A stretch of DNA of 64,000 nucleotides from Apium graveolens (GCF_009905375.1 NC_133657.1:61430863-61494862); one strand, 5' to 3'. Positions 32,646 through 46,042 are shown, counted from the first letter of the stretch. The notes: generated from the sequence alone by a model not told the origin. Translations and numbers: made by a program.

Positions 32646-35600
32646 TTAATTATCAGAGTTTGAGAATTGTCCTGAAATCATTCCCAATTCATTCACCAAT
32701 CCTGTGAATGTAGCTTCACAGAGAGGCTTGGTGAATATATCTGCTACTTGCTGATCTGTTAGAACAAAGACCAATTCCACTGTACCGGCTTCCATATGTT
32801 CTCTTATGAAATGGTACCTGATGCTAATGTGCTTAGTCATTGAATGCTGCACTGGATTTCCTATCATTGCAATAGCACTTTGATTATCACAATATATAAG
32901 AATAGAAGAATAGTCGAACCCATAATCCAGTAATTAATTCTTCATCCATAGAATCTGAGCACAACAGCTTCCCACAACAATGTATTCTGCTTCAGTAGTT
33001 GACGTGGAAATTGACTTTTGTTTCTTGTTGTACTAAGAAACCAATCTGCCACCAAGAAATTGACAGCTTCCAGAAGTGCTTTTTCTGTCTATTTTGCATC
33101 CTGCAAAATCAACATCTGAATATTCAATTAGCTTAAAGTATGAATCTCTAGGATACCATAATCCCAGATTCATGGTGCCTTTGAGATACTTAAAAATTCT
33201 CTTCACAGCTAATAGATGAGGTTCTCTAGGGTCTGCTTGGAACCTTGCACAGAGACAGGTAGCATACATGATATCAGGTCTACTAGCAGTGAGATATAGG
33301 AGTGAGCCAATCATACCTCTGTAGTTAGTTATATCTAGTAAAGAACCAGTATTTAAATCTAACTTGGTTACAGTGGCCATGAGAGTTGATGCAGTTGAGC
33401 AGTCTTGCATTCCAAATCTTTTGAGCAAATTCCTGGTGTATTTGGATTGATTTATGAAGATCCATTCATCAGTCTGTTTAACTTGTAACCCCATAAAATA
33501 ACTCAGTTCTCCCATCATACTCATTTGATACCTGGATTGCATTAGCTTTGCAAGTCTCTCACAAAGTTTATCATTAGTAGATCCAAAAATAATATCATTA
33601 ACATATATATATATACTAATAACAAGTCCTTACCATGGTATTTATAAAAGAGATTTTTATCAATTGTACCTCTAGTGAAACTACTTTCTAGCATAAATAG
33701 AGCAAGTGTTTCATACCAGGCCCTTGGAGCTTGCTTCAGTCCATAGAGTGCTTTATCCAGTAAGTAGACATGATCTGGATACTTTGGATCAATGAACCCT
33801 GGAGGTTGTTCAACATAAACTTCCTCTTCGAGATCTCCATTTAATAATGCACTCTTTACATCCATTTGGAACACCTAAAACTTCTTGTGAGCAACTTAGG
33901 CAAGAAAGATTTTAATTGCCTCAAACCTTGCAACTAGAGCAAATGTCTAATCATAATCAATGCCTTCTTGTTGTGAGTATCCCTTTGCAACCAGTCTTGC
34001 TTTATTCTTTTGTAACAATTCCTTCACTGTCTGTTTTGTTTCTGAACACCCACTTTATGACAACTATTGATCTGTTCTTTGGTCTTGGCACAAGAGTCCA
34101 AACTTTGTTCCTTTCAAATTCATTGAGTTCCTCTTGTATTCCTGTGACCCAGTCAGCATCTTCCAGAGTTTCTTCAACCTTCTTAGGTTCAGTTTAAGAT
34201 AGAAAATAATGGTATAGACATTCATTTTGAGTGGCTTTTCTTGTTCTTACACCACAGTCAGGGTTTTCAATGATTAAATCAGGTGTATGTGACTTAGACC
34301 ATTTTCTTACAGATGGAAGTTGACTTCTTGAAGACGAACCTCCCTCTTGATCCATGAACTCTCTGTTATTCCTTTGATTACCACTATTGTTTCCTGATGC
34401 TCCCCCTGAATTAGTGTTCCCATTGTTAACAGTATTTGACTTATTAGAATTTAAGAAAGATGAGTCTGATGATCTTTCTACTAATGTCTCTTGAGATGAA
34501 TCGCTTGTAGTAGTCTCTGGATTTGAATTATGTTGCTCCCCCTTAACATATGCTTCAGTGTTAGAAGTATTTCCATTATTCTGTGGAAGCTCAGAGCTTT
34601 GAGTGATATCAGGATTTACTGTCTCAGAGTCAGGATTTAACAGTTCACCATAAGGTATTTCATTTTCAAATCTCAATTTGTCATGGTCATCTGCATCTTC
34701 TAGACCTGTTATCTTTTTGTCATCAAAAGATACATGTATAGATTCCATGACTGTTCTTGTTCTTAGATTGTAAACTCTGAAGGCTTTTATGGTTAACGGA
34801 TAACCCACAAATATTCCTTCATTAGCTTTCAAATCAAACTTGGTCAGCTGCTCCGGATGAGTTTTGAGAACAAAACACTTACAACCAAAAATATGAAAGA
34901 ACTAAAAATTTGGCTTCTTTCCCTTCACCATCTCAAATGGTGTTTTTCCATGCTTGTTGATCAATGTTGCATTTTGTGTAAAGCAAGCAGTTTGCACAGC
35001 CTCAGCCCAGAAGTAGGTAGGCAATCTTGCTTCCTTTAGCATGGTTCTTGCAGCTTCTATCAGAGTTCTATTCTTTCTTTCAACAACTCCATTTTGTTGT
35101 GGAGTTCCAGGAGCAGAAAACTCTTGTTTTATCCCCTTGAGTTTGCAGAGATCTTCCATAGATCTATTCTTGAATTCAATTTCATAATCACTTCTGATGA
35201 TATTCACTGTGTATGTTGATCTTTTTCCAGCTCCCTCATATGATCAAGAAGAATGGATGGAGATTCTTCCTTGGTGTGCAAAAAATACACCCATGTGTAT
35301 CTAGTCTATTCATCAACAATTACGAGTGCATACCTCTTCTTGGCAATTGACATAACATTTACTGGACCAAAGAGATCTACATAAAGTAGATGATATGGTT
35401 CAAGAATGGAGGATTCAGTTTAACTCTTGAAATAAGTTTTCCTTTGCTTGGCTTTCTGACATGAGTCACATAAGACATCAGGAGTAAAAACTGCATTAGG
35501 AAATCCTCTTACAAGATCTTTCCTCACTAGTTCATTGATATTGTTGAAGTTGAGGTGAGAAAGTCTTTTATGCCAGTTCTAGCTATCTTCCACAGATGCT

Positions 35601-35995
35601 CTACTCAGTAGACAAACTTTTGAATTATCAATACTTGTGGAGACCCTGGCTTCATATAAACTACCATGTCTTACACCAGTCAATGCAATCTTGCCATCAA
35701 ACTTGTTGACAATTTTAAAATGCTCCTCATAGAAGTTGACATGGTAACCTATGTCACAGATTTGACTCACACTAATCTCATTATGCTTGAGTCCTGCAAC
35801 TAGAGCGACATTTTTAATGATGATATTTCCAACTTTGATTTTTCCATATCCCAAGATTTTTCCTTAGTTGCCATCTCCATAAGAAACGCTTGGGCTAGCC
35901 TTCTCCTCAAATTCTGATAGCAAGGATTTATTACCAGTTATATGTCCTAAGCATCCACTGTCCAAGACTAGAGCAGACCTCATGTTACCCTGCAA
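32646..35995 (-). pseudogene. pol of SIRE-like element (PR, IN, RT, RNase H)
   Basis: Read on the minus strand: protease around 35985-35860 with LVLDSGCLGHITG; a pre-integrase region (LGYGKIKVGNIIIKNVALVAGL); integrase with APGTPQQNGVVERKNRTLIE (Glu of DD35E, near 35085); and a Ser/Asn-rich tether (34194-34832). RT follows (33542-33874) with [20 protein letters not shown] and [12 protein letters not shown], and the thumb and RNase H run to 32646 with a CDNQSAIA-type block. The RT catalytic YVDD reads YVND (33591-33607). RNase H has a stop and frame breaks between 32868 and 33032. The enzyme set would copy and insert the element; here it is dead. Confidence 0.88.
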
Positions 35996-38245
35996 TCAAT
36001 AATTTGAATCAGTTAGTGTTTTTAAGGACCCAGAACTGCTTCAATCCTCTGGCCTTTTTAAGTTTGTTAACATATATAGCAGAAGACTTTTTATCAGAAT
36101 TTATATTAACATTCTTAATATCTGAATTTATACATGTAGAAATAGAATTTGCTTTAATTAAACAGGGTTTCAGTTAATAATAATCATAATACAAACTGTG
36201 ATACTCTTTACATGTATAAATAGAATGCCAAACACTTCCACAGTGAAAACAAGGACTCTGTGGTTTATATCTAACTGTTTTATTCCTAAACTCTGATTTG
36301 GAAGAAACAACATTTATCTTTTTATTCTTCTTTCAAGAGTTCGCAAGATGATTAGTGCTACCACAGTTTGAACAGGTCAATCTAGGTGTATTAGGTGGAG
36401 TTACATAATTTCCATTCTTATTAACACCTTCCTTTCCATTCCTATTTTTCTTAGACCTTTTCCTCTTGTCTTTCATGTGTAGATCCTTCAGCTTTTACTT
36501 AAGCTATTTCTGAGTCATTGAACCAATATTTACTGAATTTTTGTGAACTTGTTCACCCTTATCAGTAATTAATTTTGATCTAGGTGCTGAGGTTGTACCT
36601 TCCTCATAGATTGACTTAAAAGTATTAGCACTAGGATTAAACTTATGGTCTTTATTTGAACCTTGTTCAGTTTGACCTTGCTATCAGTTTTTATTGGTTT
36701 CGTTCTCTCAGTTTCTGTTCCACTTTTCTTATCAGAATTAGATCTAGCTGAATATCCTAATCCTGATCCCCAACAACCATTCTCTAGAATTTTCTAAGCT
36801 GTTTTCCTGAGTTAGTCCAAAGTTTAATGAATTTTCTTTCTTTTGCTAGCTCCTTCTCTAAATAAGCATGTTTTTCTAACAATGTTTCCTTAACATAAAC
36901 ATCATTATCTCTTTTTTGAATTTCTAGCATGGAAAGCAACTCAATTTCTAGGTGATCATTCCTTTTCTTTAACACAGAGTTTTTACTCTTGATTCTATTA
37001 TTCTCTAAGGTCTGATCCCTAAAACTAACATGCAGAGACTTAAAAAATAATCTTAATTCATAAATATCATCAATATCAAAAGTAAGAGTAGTCTGAGGTA
37101 CCTTTAATTCAGCATTGTTATCCTTAGCATCAGCTTTTGCCATGAGAGCATAATTGACTCCATCATCTGAATCTGATGAATCGTCCAAGTTTCTCTTCCT
37201 TGAGATCAAGGCTTGTTTCTTCTCAGCTCTGGGTTTTCTGCAGTCAACTGCAAAGTGTCCAATTCCATCACAGTTGTAACATCTCTCTTTTGACTTGTCA
37301 AGTTTTCCAGATCTGGATTCCTTTCCATCAGTATTTCTCCTGTTGTTCCTCTTATCAGAGTTTGAGGAACTGGAACCTTTTCTGGAAAATTTTCTCCATT
37401 TCCTGAAGTTCTTATAGACCGTCTTCTTGAAACTTTTAACTAGTATGGCATCCATTCTATCCATATCTTCATTGTTGTTATGATCACTGTCAGTATCTGA
37501 TTCAGTATCAGTATTTGAGTCATCATCAGAATTTGATGATTTAGTATCTGACTTTGCAATCATGGCTTCTCTACATTTCCTCTTACATTTCTCCTTTGGA
37601 GTAGCGTTTCCTCCTATATTTCTCCTTTGGCTTCTCTTCAACCTTGAGTGCAACTGGTCTAGCTTTTGATCCTTTCCTCTTGCTTCTTTACTCCATCTCT
37701 AGTTCATGAGTTTTTAGAATTCCATAGATCTCATCTAGAGGTGTGTTGTCAAGTTGATAGTTATCCCTTATTGATGTGAATTTAAAGTCCCACTTTTTAT
37801 GGAGAGCAAGTAAGAACTTCAGGTTTGATTCCTCCAAATTATATTCTTTGTTGACAAGGGATAAGTCATTCAACAACTTTTGAAATATGTCATAAATCTC
37901 AGTTAAGGACTCATTGTCCTTTGAGTCAAAGTATTCATATTCTTGAGTAAGTACTATCCTCATGTTTTTCTTGATAGCAGTTGTACTTTGACACTTTACT
38001 ACTAAAGTACCCCATATCTCTTTTATTGTCTTACATCCAATGACTTTATTGGACATAACACTATCAAGACTGCTATGCAAGATGTGTCTCACCTTAGCAT
38101 CCTTCATGATAGATGAGACATCTTTAGGAGAGTAGTCCTTACTGTCTTTGTCTATCATCTTCTCTGGTTCTCCTGCAAGCGAAACAACTATCTTCATTGG
38201 TCTATGAGGACCATCATAGATCCTGTTCAGATATTCAGGATCTTT
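35996..38245 (-). pseudogene. gag of SIRE-like element, N-terminus missing
   Basis: The capsid part (37688-38245) reads DPEYLNRIYDGPHRPMKIV, VRHILHSSLDSVMSNKVIG and FLLALHKKWDFKF, matching the SIRE gag family. The next part (36784-37653) is Lys/Asp/Ser-rich with a zinc knuckle CYNCDGIGHFAVDC (about 37243-37284) and then a coiled-coil-like region. Two more Cys-His motifs follow in decayed sequence: CSNCGSTNHLANS (36335-36378, last Cys lost) and CFHCGSVWHSIYTC (36211-36252). The start is removed by the copia LTR at 38246. Gag forms the particle and binds RNA. Confidence 0.85.
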
Positions 38246-39787
38246 TGTTAGGGATTCGAGCATAAAATGCAACGGAAAAACAAAAAATTTCGAATCCCTA
38301 CCGCAGGATCTATGTATAATGAACGGATAATTACAGAGAATAGATGTTTTACCTTAAAGAGCTTTACGATTATGGTTGTCAAAAGGAGATCTTAGCTTTA
38401 GCCGAAACCACGTATCCCGCCTTGACGATCTACGCCGTAGAGGTATCCACACGAAAGCTGGTACGAAGGAGGTGTGTACTAGCACCAAGAACGGACTATT
38501 TTCCCCTCTCTCTCTCTCACCTTTAGCTACTAGGATTTTATGTTTTTTTATCTAATAAAAACGTAACCCTAATTTTAGCATTAAGGATGTTTATATAGAG
38601 AGGCCAAAAACAGTCATAACCCTAATCCAAGTTAGAGTTTATTAAAATCTGAAATTCTATTTATTTAATAATTAAGTTTAACTCAATTACTAAATAACAA
38701 CGGAATTTTGGATTTAATAATATACAAATTCGAAATTCATTTATCCCATTAATTAAGTCCAACTAAATTAATAATAAATCATTCAAATTTCCCTTTTTAA
38801 TTCAAATCCGAATTTAATTTAAATATTCCTCCATGCTTTGTTTGTGCAACCCTATAGGTTATTATTACGTTGGCAATAATTTAAATATCTCATATTTAAA
38901 TTATAAACAATGAGTGGCATCTAGTAATACATCATTACTACCCAAGTAATAATAATTAAATCGGTGATCAATTAAACCTTTCGTGAATAATGTACAATGT
39001 AATATAATCCCTTTAGCCTTATATTATACATCAAACTCGGGGCATGCATTGTGTCATCCTCTATTAACATTCAATCCTTCTTTCCTTGATCAATGAGTAA
39101 ACTATTAAACAAATCAGTATTTGAGCACGACCATACATTTTATAGTCTTACTCAATCAAGAGGCCAATAATATCACTCCTTTAATAAAGGAGGGCTAAAT
39201 CCCATCTAGATCATTCATATTTTTCATACGATTCATAATGTACCCAATATCTACATTTATTATTACCCGATCAAGGATAACTTTCAATAGTATCAAAGTA
39301 TATTAATTCTCATATAGAAATATAATGATTTCAGGTCAAAGGACCAATACATCATTATCACTGTGAGACTAACTTATGACACTATAAACATGTAGTATCT
39401 CACAACGAGTCAGTCCAGCACCATGTATTTAATACATGTGCCTGTATTTTGACTTTAGTATCACTATATCTATGATCAATGAGATGTGATCATCATCCAA
39501 CAAACACACTAGTCTCAAGGTATTTATTATCGTCCCTAAACAATAATACTTGACTAGGGACCTTTAGGAATATCAATATTATTCTCATAATCTCTTTTCT
39601 AAGTCATGTACTTAGAGATATAAATTTACATATCATATTCCAAGGACATTTATTAATCTAACATCTTATCAGAGAAAATAAAGATATAATAAATTACTAA
39701 AGAATAATCCATATAATCATAATTAATAATCCAAATGTTTCATAATATAAACATAATAGTGTTGTCTCTAGGGAACAAACACTAACA
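38246..39787 (-). repeat. 3' LTR of copia element
   Basis: The 1542-base LTR has ends TGTTAGGGATTCGAG and AACACTAACA. On the minus strand it has a TATATAA box near 38586-38598 and a GA repeat near 38507-38520, followed by TTCGTGTGGATACC, as in the fragment at 1766-2197. Confidence 0.87.
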
Positions 39788-39800
39788 ATCTCCCACTTGC
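39788..39800 (-). other. Polypurine tract of copia element
   Basis: The minus strand reads GCAAGTGGGAGAT directly before TGTTAGTGTTTG of the LTR, the classical copia polypurine tract. Confidence 0.85.
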
Positions 39801-39801
39801 A

Positions 39802-42760
39802 CTAGAGCCAATCACCCATGTATCTAATACCCATGGAACTAGTATGACCTTCATGCTTTTGCTGCGATAAAGCCTTAGTCAGTGGGTCTGCAATATTATC
39901 ATCAGTATGCACTTTACATATATGTATATCTCCTCTTTCATTAATCTCTCGAATGAGGTGATATCTCCTAAGTATATGCTTTGCCCGGGAATGGAACCTT
40001 GGTTCTTTAGCCTGCGCGATGGCTCCATTATTATCACAGTAAAGATCAACTGGATCTGTGATCGATGGAACCACACCAAGTCCCGTTATGAATTTCCGTA
40101 TCCAAATAGCCTCCTTGGCTACTTCACTGACAGCAATATACTCAACTTCCATTACAGAATCAGCTACTGTCTCTTGCTTTGAACTCTTCCAGCTTATAAT
40201 ACCTCCATTAAGGAAAAACACAAAACCTGACTGAGATACTGAATCGTCTCTGTCTTTCTGAAAGCTGGCATCAGTGTTACCCTTTACAACCAGCTTCTCA
40301 TCTCCTCCATACACCAAGAATGAATCTTTAGTCTTTTTCAAGTACTTAAGAATATTCTTGACAACGGTCCAGTGACCCTCACCTGGATTAGACTGGTATC
40401 TACTCGTTATGCTCAAGACATACAAAACATCAGGACAAGTACATATCATCACATACATTATAGATCCAATTTTCAAAGCATATGAAACTTTGCTCAAACG
40501 ACCCTTATCATCTAATGATTTAGGGCAATTATCTTTTGAGATCAATTCCCATGAGACATTGGGATATATCTTCTTTTTGCCTCTTGCATCTTGAAATGAT
40601 GCAATACTTTGTCAATGTATGTACTCTGACTTATGCCAATTAATTTCCTTGATCTATCTCTATAGATCTTAATCCCTAATATATAGGTAGCATCGCCTAA
40701 GTCCTTCATCGAGAAACTATTTCCCAACCAAGTCTTAACTGCCTGTAGAGAAGGTATGTCATTCCCTATTAGTAATATTTCATCTACATATAGTACTAGG
40801 AATTCCACATGGCTCCCACCAATATTCTTATAAACACATGGTTCATCTTCATTTTGAATAAAGCCAAATTCTTTGACAGTTTCATCAAAACGACGATTCC
40901 ATCTCCTTAAGGCTTGCTTTAATCCATAATTAATAGATCGAAGCAACTTACAGACCATCTTAGCAAACTTGGGATCGACAAAACCCTTAGGTTGTATCAT
41001 GTATACATCCTCTTCAAGGCTCCCATTTAAGAAAGCGGTTTTGACATCCATTTCTCAAATCTCATAGTTGTAGTAAGTAGTTATTGCTAGCAAAATCCTG
41101 ATGAACTTGACCATAGCAACTGGTGAAAAGATCTCATCATAGTCTATACCATGAACTTGTTTGAAACTTTTTACCACTAGTCACACTTTATAGGTCTGTA
41201 CTTTACCATCCATGTCAGTTTCCTTCTTGAAAACCCACTTGCACCCTATAGGTTTTACCCCTTGAGGTGGATCAACTAAAGTCTATACTTTATTTTGATA
41301 CATGGATTCCATTTTGGATTCCATGGCCTCTAGCCATCTCTCGGAGTCTGGATTGTTCATAGCATCTTGGTAGGTAAGAGGCTCATCATTATCTATGAGC
41401 ATTATATCATCATCTTGAGTCAAGAGAAATGCATAACATCTCTCTGGCTCATAACGAGCCCTACTAGATCTACGAACAACCTGTGTTTCCGGAGCAGGAA
41501 TATCTTGATGTACTTTTTTCCCATTTTCCAACTCTGGTTCAAAATTGTTTAGTGCAACTCGATCTTCATCGAGTTCTATAGTCCTCCCACTAATTTTCTT
41601 TGAAAGTAACTCTCTTTCAAGAAATACAGCGGTTCGAGCAACAAACACTTTGTTCTCGGTAGGATTATAGAAACTATAACCTTTAGTTTCTTCAGGATAT
41701 TCCACAAAATAACATTTATCCGATTTTGGTCCCAGCTTGTTAGACACCAAGCATTTCACAAACGCTTTGCATCCCCATAGTTTCATAAAAGGCATATTGT
41801 GATGTTTCTCAGTCCATATCTCATATGGAGTCTTTTGAACCGATTTAGTTGGAACTCGGTTTAGTGTATATGCAGCCGTTTCTAGAGCATAACCCCAGAA
41901 ACTTATTGGAAGATCTGTTAGACTCATCATCAATCGCACCATGTCCAACAAGGTACGATTTCTCCTCTCAGAAACTCTGTTCCATTGAGGCGTTCCAGGA
42001 GGAGTAAGTTGTGATACGATACCACATTCCTTTAAGAAACCTTTAAACTCGAGGCTTAAGTATTCTCCTCCACGATCTGATAGTAGAACTTTTATACTTT
42101 CCCCTGTTTGCTTTTTCACTTCAGCCTTGTATTCTTTGAACTTTTCAAAAGAATCAGATTTGTTCTTCAAAAGATACACATATCCATATCTACTGAAATC
42201 ATCAGTAAAAGTAATGAAGTAGTAAAAGCCGCCTCTTGCCATCATACGCATTGAACCACATACATCACTATGTATAAGTCCTAATCGTTTGGTGGCCCTT
42301 TCACCTTGTCCGGTAAAAGGAGCTTTAGCCATTTTGCCAATGAGACAAGATTTGCATTCTTCGTATGATTCCAAATCAAACTTATCCAAGTAACCAACTT
42401 TATGTAATTCGGAAATGCGTTTCTCATTAATGTGACCTAAACGACAATGCCAAAGGTATGTTTGATTTGAGTCTTTCATCTTAATACATTTATTATCATT
42501 ATTTATGTTATAAACAGGAGTATCTATATCAAGAACATATAAACCATTAAACAAACGTACAACCCCGTAGGTAACATTATTGAATGAAAAGGAACAACTA
42601 TTTTTCTGAATCAAAAATGAAAAACCTTTCTTATCCAATCAAGAAACTGTAATAATGTTTCTGCAAATCACAGGCACGTAAAAATAGTTATCTAGTTCTA
42701 AAACAAGCCCAGTGGGCACCGATTAACGATAAGTCCCTACAGCTAAAGCAGCAACCTTTG
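39802..42760 (-). pseudogene. pol of copia element (IN, RT, RNase H)
   Basis: The longest piece (41283-42638, 451 residues) begins in the region after protease. It continues with the pre-integrase motif LWHCRLGHINEKRI and CKSCLIGKM, then integrase with LIHSDVCGSM, LLSDRGGEYL and NRVSERRNRTLLDMV (the family has Asn-Gly; here Asn-Arg). RT (40542-41051) has DVKTAFLNGSLEEDVYM, and its catalytic box reads YVDE instead of YVDD. RNase H (39802-40545) has DASFQKDRDD, VMEVEYIAVSE and YCDNNGAIAQ. Frames are broken near 41052-41282 and 40545. Bases 42639-42760 hold the protease end (VAALAVGTY, PTGLVLELDN) with a stop. Confidence 0.88.
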
Positions 42761-43485
42761 TGTTAGTCGCTAAACATGCACTAAAAATTCACGAAAGTAT
42801 ACGCGTTCACAAGTAGCATAAGATATAAATCAAATTCTTTCCCACAGAGAATGGCTTTGGTTAACTAATTAATTTATGCACTTAAGCAACAATGTATGGT
42901 TATTATTCAATGCTAAGACGATAACAAATTGAGGTTTTTTGTAACTATGAATTAAACTAACAATTATAACTAAGAGAGTAAAGAGGGTTGTATATTATAT
43001 GAGATAAACATGGGATTCTAACTTCATTAAATACTTCATTCAATAGCCTTATTGTTCTTAACCTTAGCATGCAATGGTGATGACACTAATCAGATAACAC
43101 GGAACTGCTAAACGCCAACTTTCGTTGCACGAATAACATACTATCAGACATCCCCAAAAGAGATAGAAGCTGAATAGACACCACTTATATTGGGACCCTA
43201 TATGTCTATAGAATTTGACAACATAACTGTTTAAAGCACAAGTTATCTATCTTAATTACACAGGGCAAGTAAGATGGTTAAAATTACCCACGAATCATGC
43301 ATGACAAATACATGAACCTATGCTAGCGTGGCAAGTTCTAAATCCTTAAATTCACTTTTGCTTCATTAAAGATTAACACGCTATCTTATAAGTTTGCGAT
43401 GCTCATAAGACGAATACGCACAACCAATACTAGGTTATCATACAATCACCAAACACTAAGGCATCGAAAAAATTTAACTAAAGAA

Positions 43486-44581
43486 TGTTAGTGTATACTG
43501 AAAATATTTATTTGAAGTATGTACATTTATTTCTGGCCAGTTTATTTGAGAATCATTTGAATGTTTACATGTTGTCTAATATTATATATTGTGAACAATC
43601 TAGTATCAAATGGGATATAAAATATTAGATTGTTAAACACGGTTATATAATATAATAAGGTTCACATCACATGTGGTGTTGGACAATCCACTGGTATGGC
43701 TGTAGTATTATTTAGATTAGTTTATATTGACTAATAAATAATACTAGTATACTTTGTGTATATTGAACAGGATCAAATTTAGAATTGTTCCCTTAATACT
43801 GATTAAGAAGGAGAACTAAGATTCTATGTTATTATTAATGCTTAGGTTCTTAATCCAGAAATAGTAATTGACACGTGTATATTATTTACATGCTTTGATT
43901 TATATATGAAATAATTCTTTTGAATTATATCATTATATTTTGGGTGATGGAATTATATACATGGTGGATATTATTTATTGAAGGAATTCATGTCCTGATA
44001 ATATTCGGGTTAATGATGTCCCCTTGAAAGCTCAAAAAGATTTAATTATGTGAAACCCTACAGGTGGAATTTATTCTGGCATAATTAAATAAAGGTTGAG
44101 TGGATGATCAAGAATAAAAGATATTAATTAAATAAATTATCAGTAAATTATTTAATTAATGGACATATGATATTTTAAACATGGGGAATTTAATAAGCAA
44201 ATAATATTGGAACCGAATTAATTAAATTACGGTATTAGGAAAGGTAGTGCAAATATTAATTCTTTAGTGGATTGAATTAATATTTAATTACATTGGGCTA
44301 GGCTCAAGATGTAATTAGAAGGCCCAACCTAATTATCCATGGTCCCTATTGTAGCCTATATATATTCTTATTCTCTTCTTGCTTGACAATTGTGTGAAAA
44401 TATATTGTAGCCACCAAGGAGCAAGAAGAGAGGATAACTTGAGAAGACGGAGGCCACACTTCGCTCAAGGGAATTTGGGAATACAATAGAAGAGCGTGGA
44501 ATCAACCATTAACAAGGTAATCCTCTTTTCGTAATCTTTATCGTAAAACGTAGTAACACCCTAAGTCCGTGGTTCCCAACA
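43486..44581 (+). repeat. 5' LTR of complete copia
   Basis: It starts TGTTAGTGTATACTG and ends GGTTCCCAACA and is 1096 bases long, the same as the 3' copy. A TATATATA box at 44357-44364 is the likely promoter for the genomic RNA. Confidence 0.95.
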
Positions 44582-44583
44582 AT

Positions 44584-44596
44584 TGGTATCAAGAGC
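44584..44596 (+). other. Primer-binding site of complete copia
   Basis: TGGTATCAAGAGC begins three bases after the LTR. It is the tRNA-Met type site with one extra base relative to TGGTATCAGAGC. Confidence 0.85.
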
Positions 44597-44597
44597 C

Positions 44598-46042
44598 TTG
44601 TAATGGGTTCTATGTTTTATGATATAATGTCCATGTCGTAATTATATATACGTGTATATAGTGTTTTGCTTGTATTGGTTTTGATGCAGGTTGTTAATCC
44701 ACTATTATGGCCATGTATATTTTAATTATGTGTTTGGATCCCACGTGGTTTAATCGTGGTTAATTTTTGTTTTGGTTTCCACGTGGTTTAATCGTGGTTG
44801 TAATTTACACGAGGGTTGATCGTGTTAGAATAGATTTTATAAAATTAGTTTTGTATTAGATCTAATTTTTTGTGCGATCGGAAATCAATTCCGGTAGTTT
44901 TTTGTTCCGCTGTGCGATTACAAGGGGCTGCTGTTGATGTTTGGATCGAACAAAATCAAAACAAAACTCACAGAAAAGCAACAGGCGCGCGCGCTGCGGC
45001 CGCTACGGCAGCTGGGGCAGCTGGGGCCGCTGCGGCAGTTGGGATTGCTGGGGCTGCTGGGGATGCTGGGGCTGCTGGGGCTGCTGAGGGCGTCGGGGCG
45101 CGCTTGGGGCAAATTTTTTTTTAGAGCTGGATTTTTTTTTCAAGGGCCATAATAGTGGAAAATTTATTTTAATTTTTTCCATTAAATTTTTATTATTGCT
45201 TTAATTTATTGATTATGTGTGTCATTAATTATGTGTGTAATTCTTTTAAAATTGCATGTTTAACTTAATTAGGACGACATGGACATAAATTTTATTTATT
45301 GCTTTAATTAAATGTTATATGTTGCTAAAATTATGTGTGTATTTTGAATGCATGATTAGACATAATTATAACAACATAGGGCCCCATTTAATTTTAAAAT
45401 TCCTCAATTTTAATAAAAAAATTCTAAGTGGGAGAGGGAATTAATATGAAATTAAATCTCATGGTCTCCATTATTGGTTGTAGGTAATTTAACATAAAGA
45501 CGAATATAAATTATATATACGTCACCCATCGTGGCATGTAATTTATGGTGTCTAGAATGTTATAGAAATTACTAGAACAAACTTCTTAAATTAATAAATT
45601 TTGAAAGGAATAAATACGAATTTTCTTTATTTCTGATTTGGGGCGATTTTGTCAAAAACGGGTTCATTGAACTTGTAAGGCTGTGGGTTTTAAGCGAGAC
45701 CGATGTGACTCATCCACTACCTGGAAATCAAACCATTGATGAATATTGAATTGAAGTATTCTATTCAAGGCAAAATTACGAATATTGGAAGGTATACACC
45801 CCACCCATCGTGGCGTACCAAGTTTCATAGATTTCGAATGATTTAAGATTTGATGATGGTATACACTTAGCTATGAAAAATAATATAGTCCACCCCAACG
45901 TGGCATATTGTTTAGTAATAGGACCGAAGTAACATTTAAACAAAATTAGGTGGTATACATGTCACACATCGTGGCGTACCAGAAGCTTATGGTGTTTAGA
46001 TGTTAGTGCATTAAATTTTAATTTTTTAGATCTTAATAATTA
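44598..46042 (+). other. Repeat-rich 5' leader of complete copia
   Basis: A 1.4-kb leader precedes gag. It holds two copies of CCACGTGGTTTAATCGTGG (44741 and 44779) plus a degenerate third, a GC-rich stretch with GCTGGGG units (44983-45111), and four copies of a CCATCGTGGC-type motif (near 45525, 45800, 45890, 45966), mostly preceded by GTATAC. An open frame at 44870-45124 is Ala/Gly-rich only because it runs through the GC repeat; it is not called as a gene. Long leaders carry packaging and dimerisation signals in other elements; any such role here is inferred. Confidence 0.6.
44983..45111 (+). repeat. GC-rich GCTGGGG minisatellite
   Basis: After a GCGCGCGCGCTGCGGCCGC stretch there are about ten imperfect 9-12 base units of the GCTGGGGCT/GCTGGGGCA type. 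The base composition stands out sharply from the AT-rich surroundings. Confidence 0.8.

Larger units (their letters stand above)
27355..38245 (-). mobile_element. SIRE-like Ty1-copia element, 5' end missing
   Basis: This minus-strand copia has a 595-base 3' LTR, a polypurine tract, a very long accessory ORF after pol, then pol (RNase H, RT, integrase, protease in copia order) and gag. The 5' end is lost because another copia LTR starts inside gag at 38246. The gag, protease and integrase text and the large ORF between pol and the 3' LTR are the known layout of SIRE/Maximus elements. Coding parts are interrupted by many stops, and the RT catalytic motif is altered. Confidence 0.85.
38246..42760 (-). 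mobile_element. Ty1-copia element, 5' part missing
   Basis: This minus-strand copia is inserted in the SIRE gag. Its 3' LTR is 38246-39787, followed by a polypurine tract and pol. It is cut at about 42760 by the start of the Athila LTR, so gag, primer site and 5' LTR are absent. The five bases before the LTR are TCTTT (38241-38245); the matching copy cannot be checked. Its LTR is in the same family as the fragment at 1766-2197. Confidence 0.85.

Noticed and set aside
38344..38526. 60-residue plus-strand ORF
   Set aside because: It lies in the copia LTR and is not conserved in the related fragment at 1766-2197.
44870..45124. Ala/Gly-rich 84-residue protein
   Set aside because: The frame results from reading through a GC-rich minisatellite; frames on both strands there are open for the same reason.
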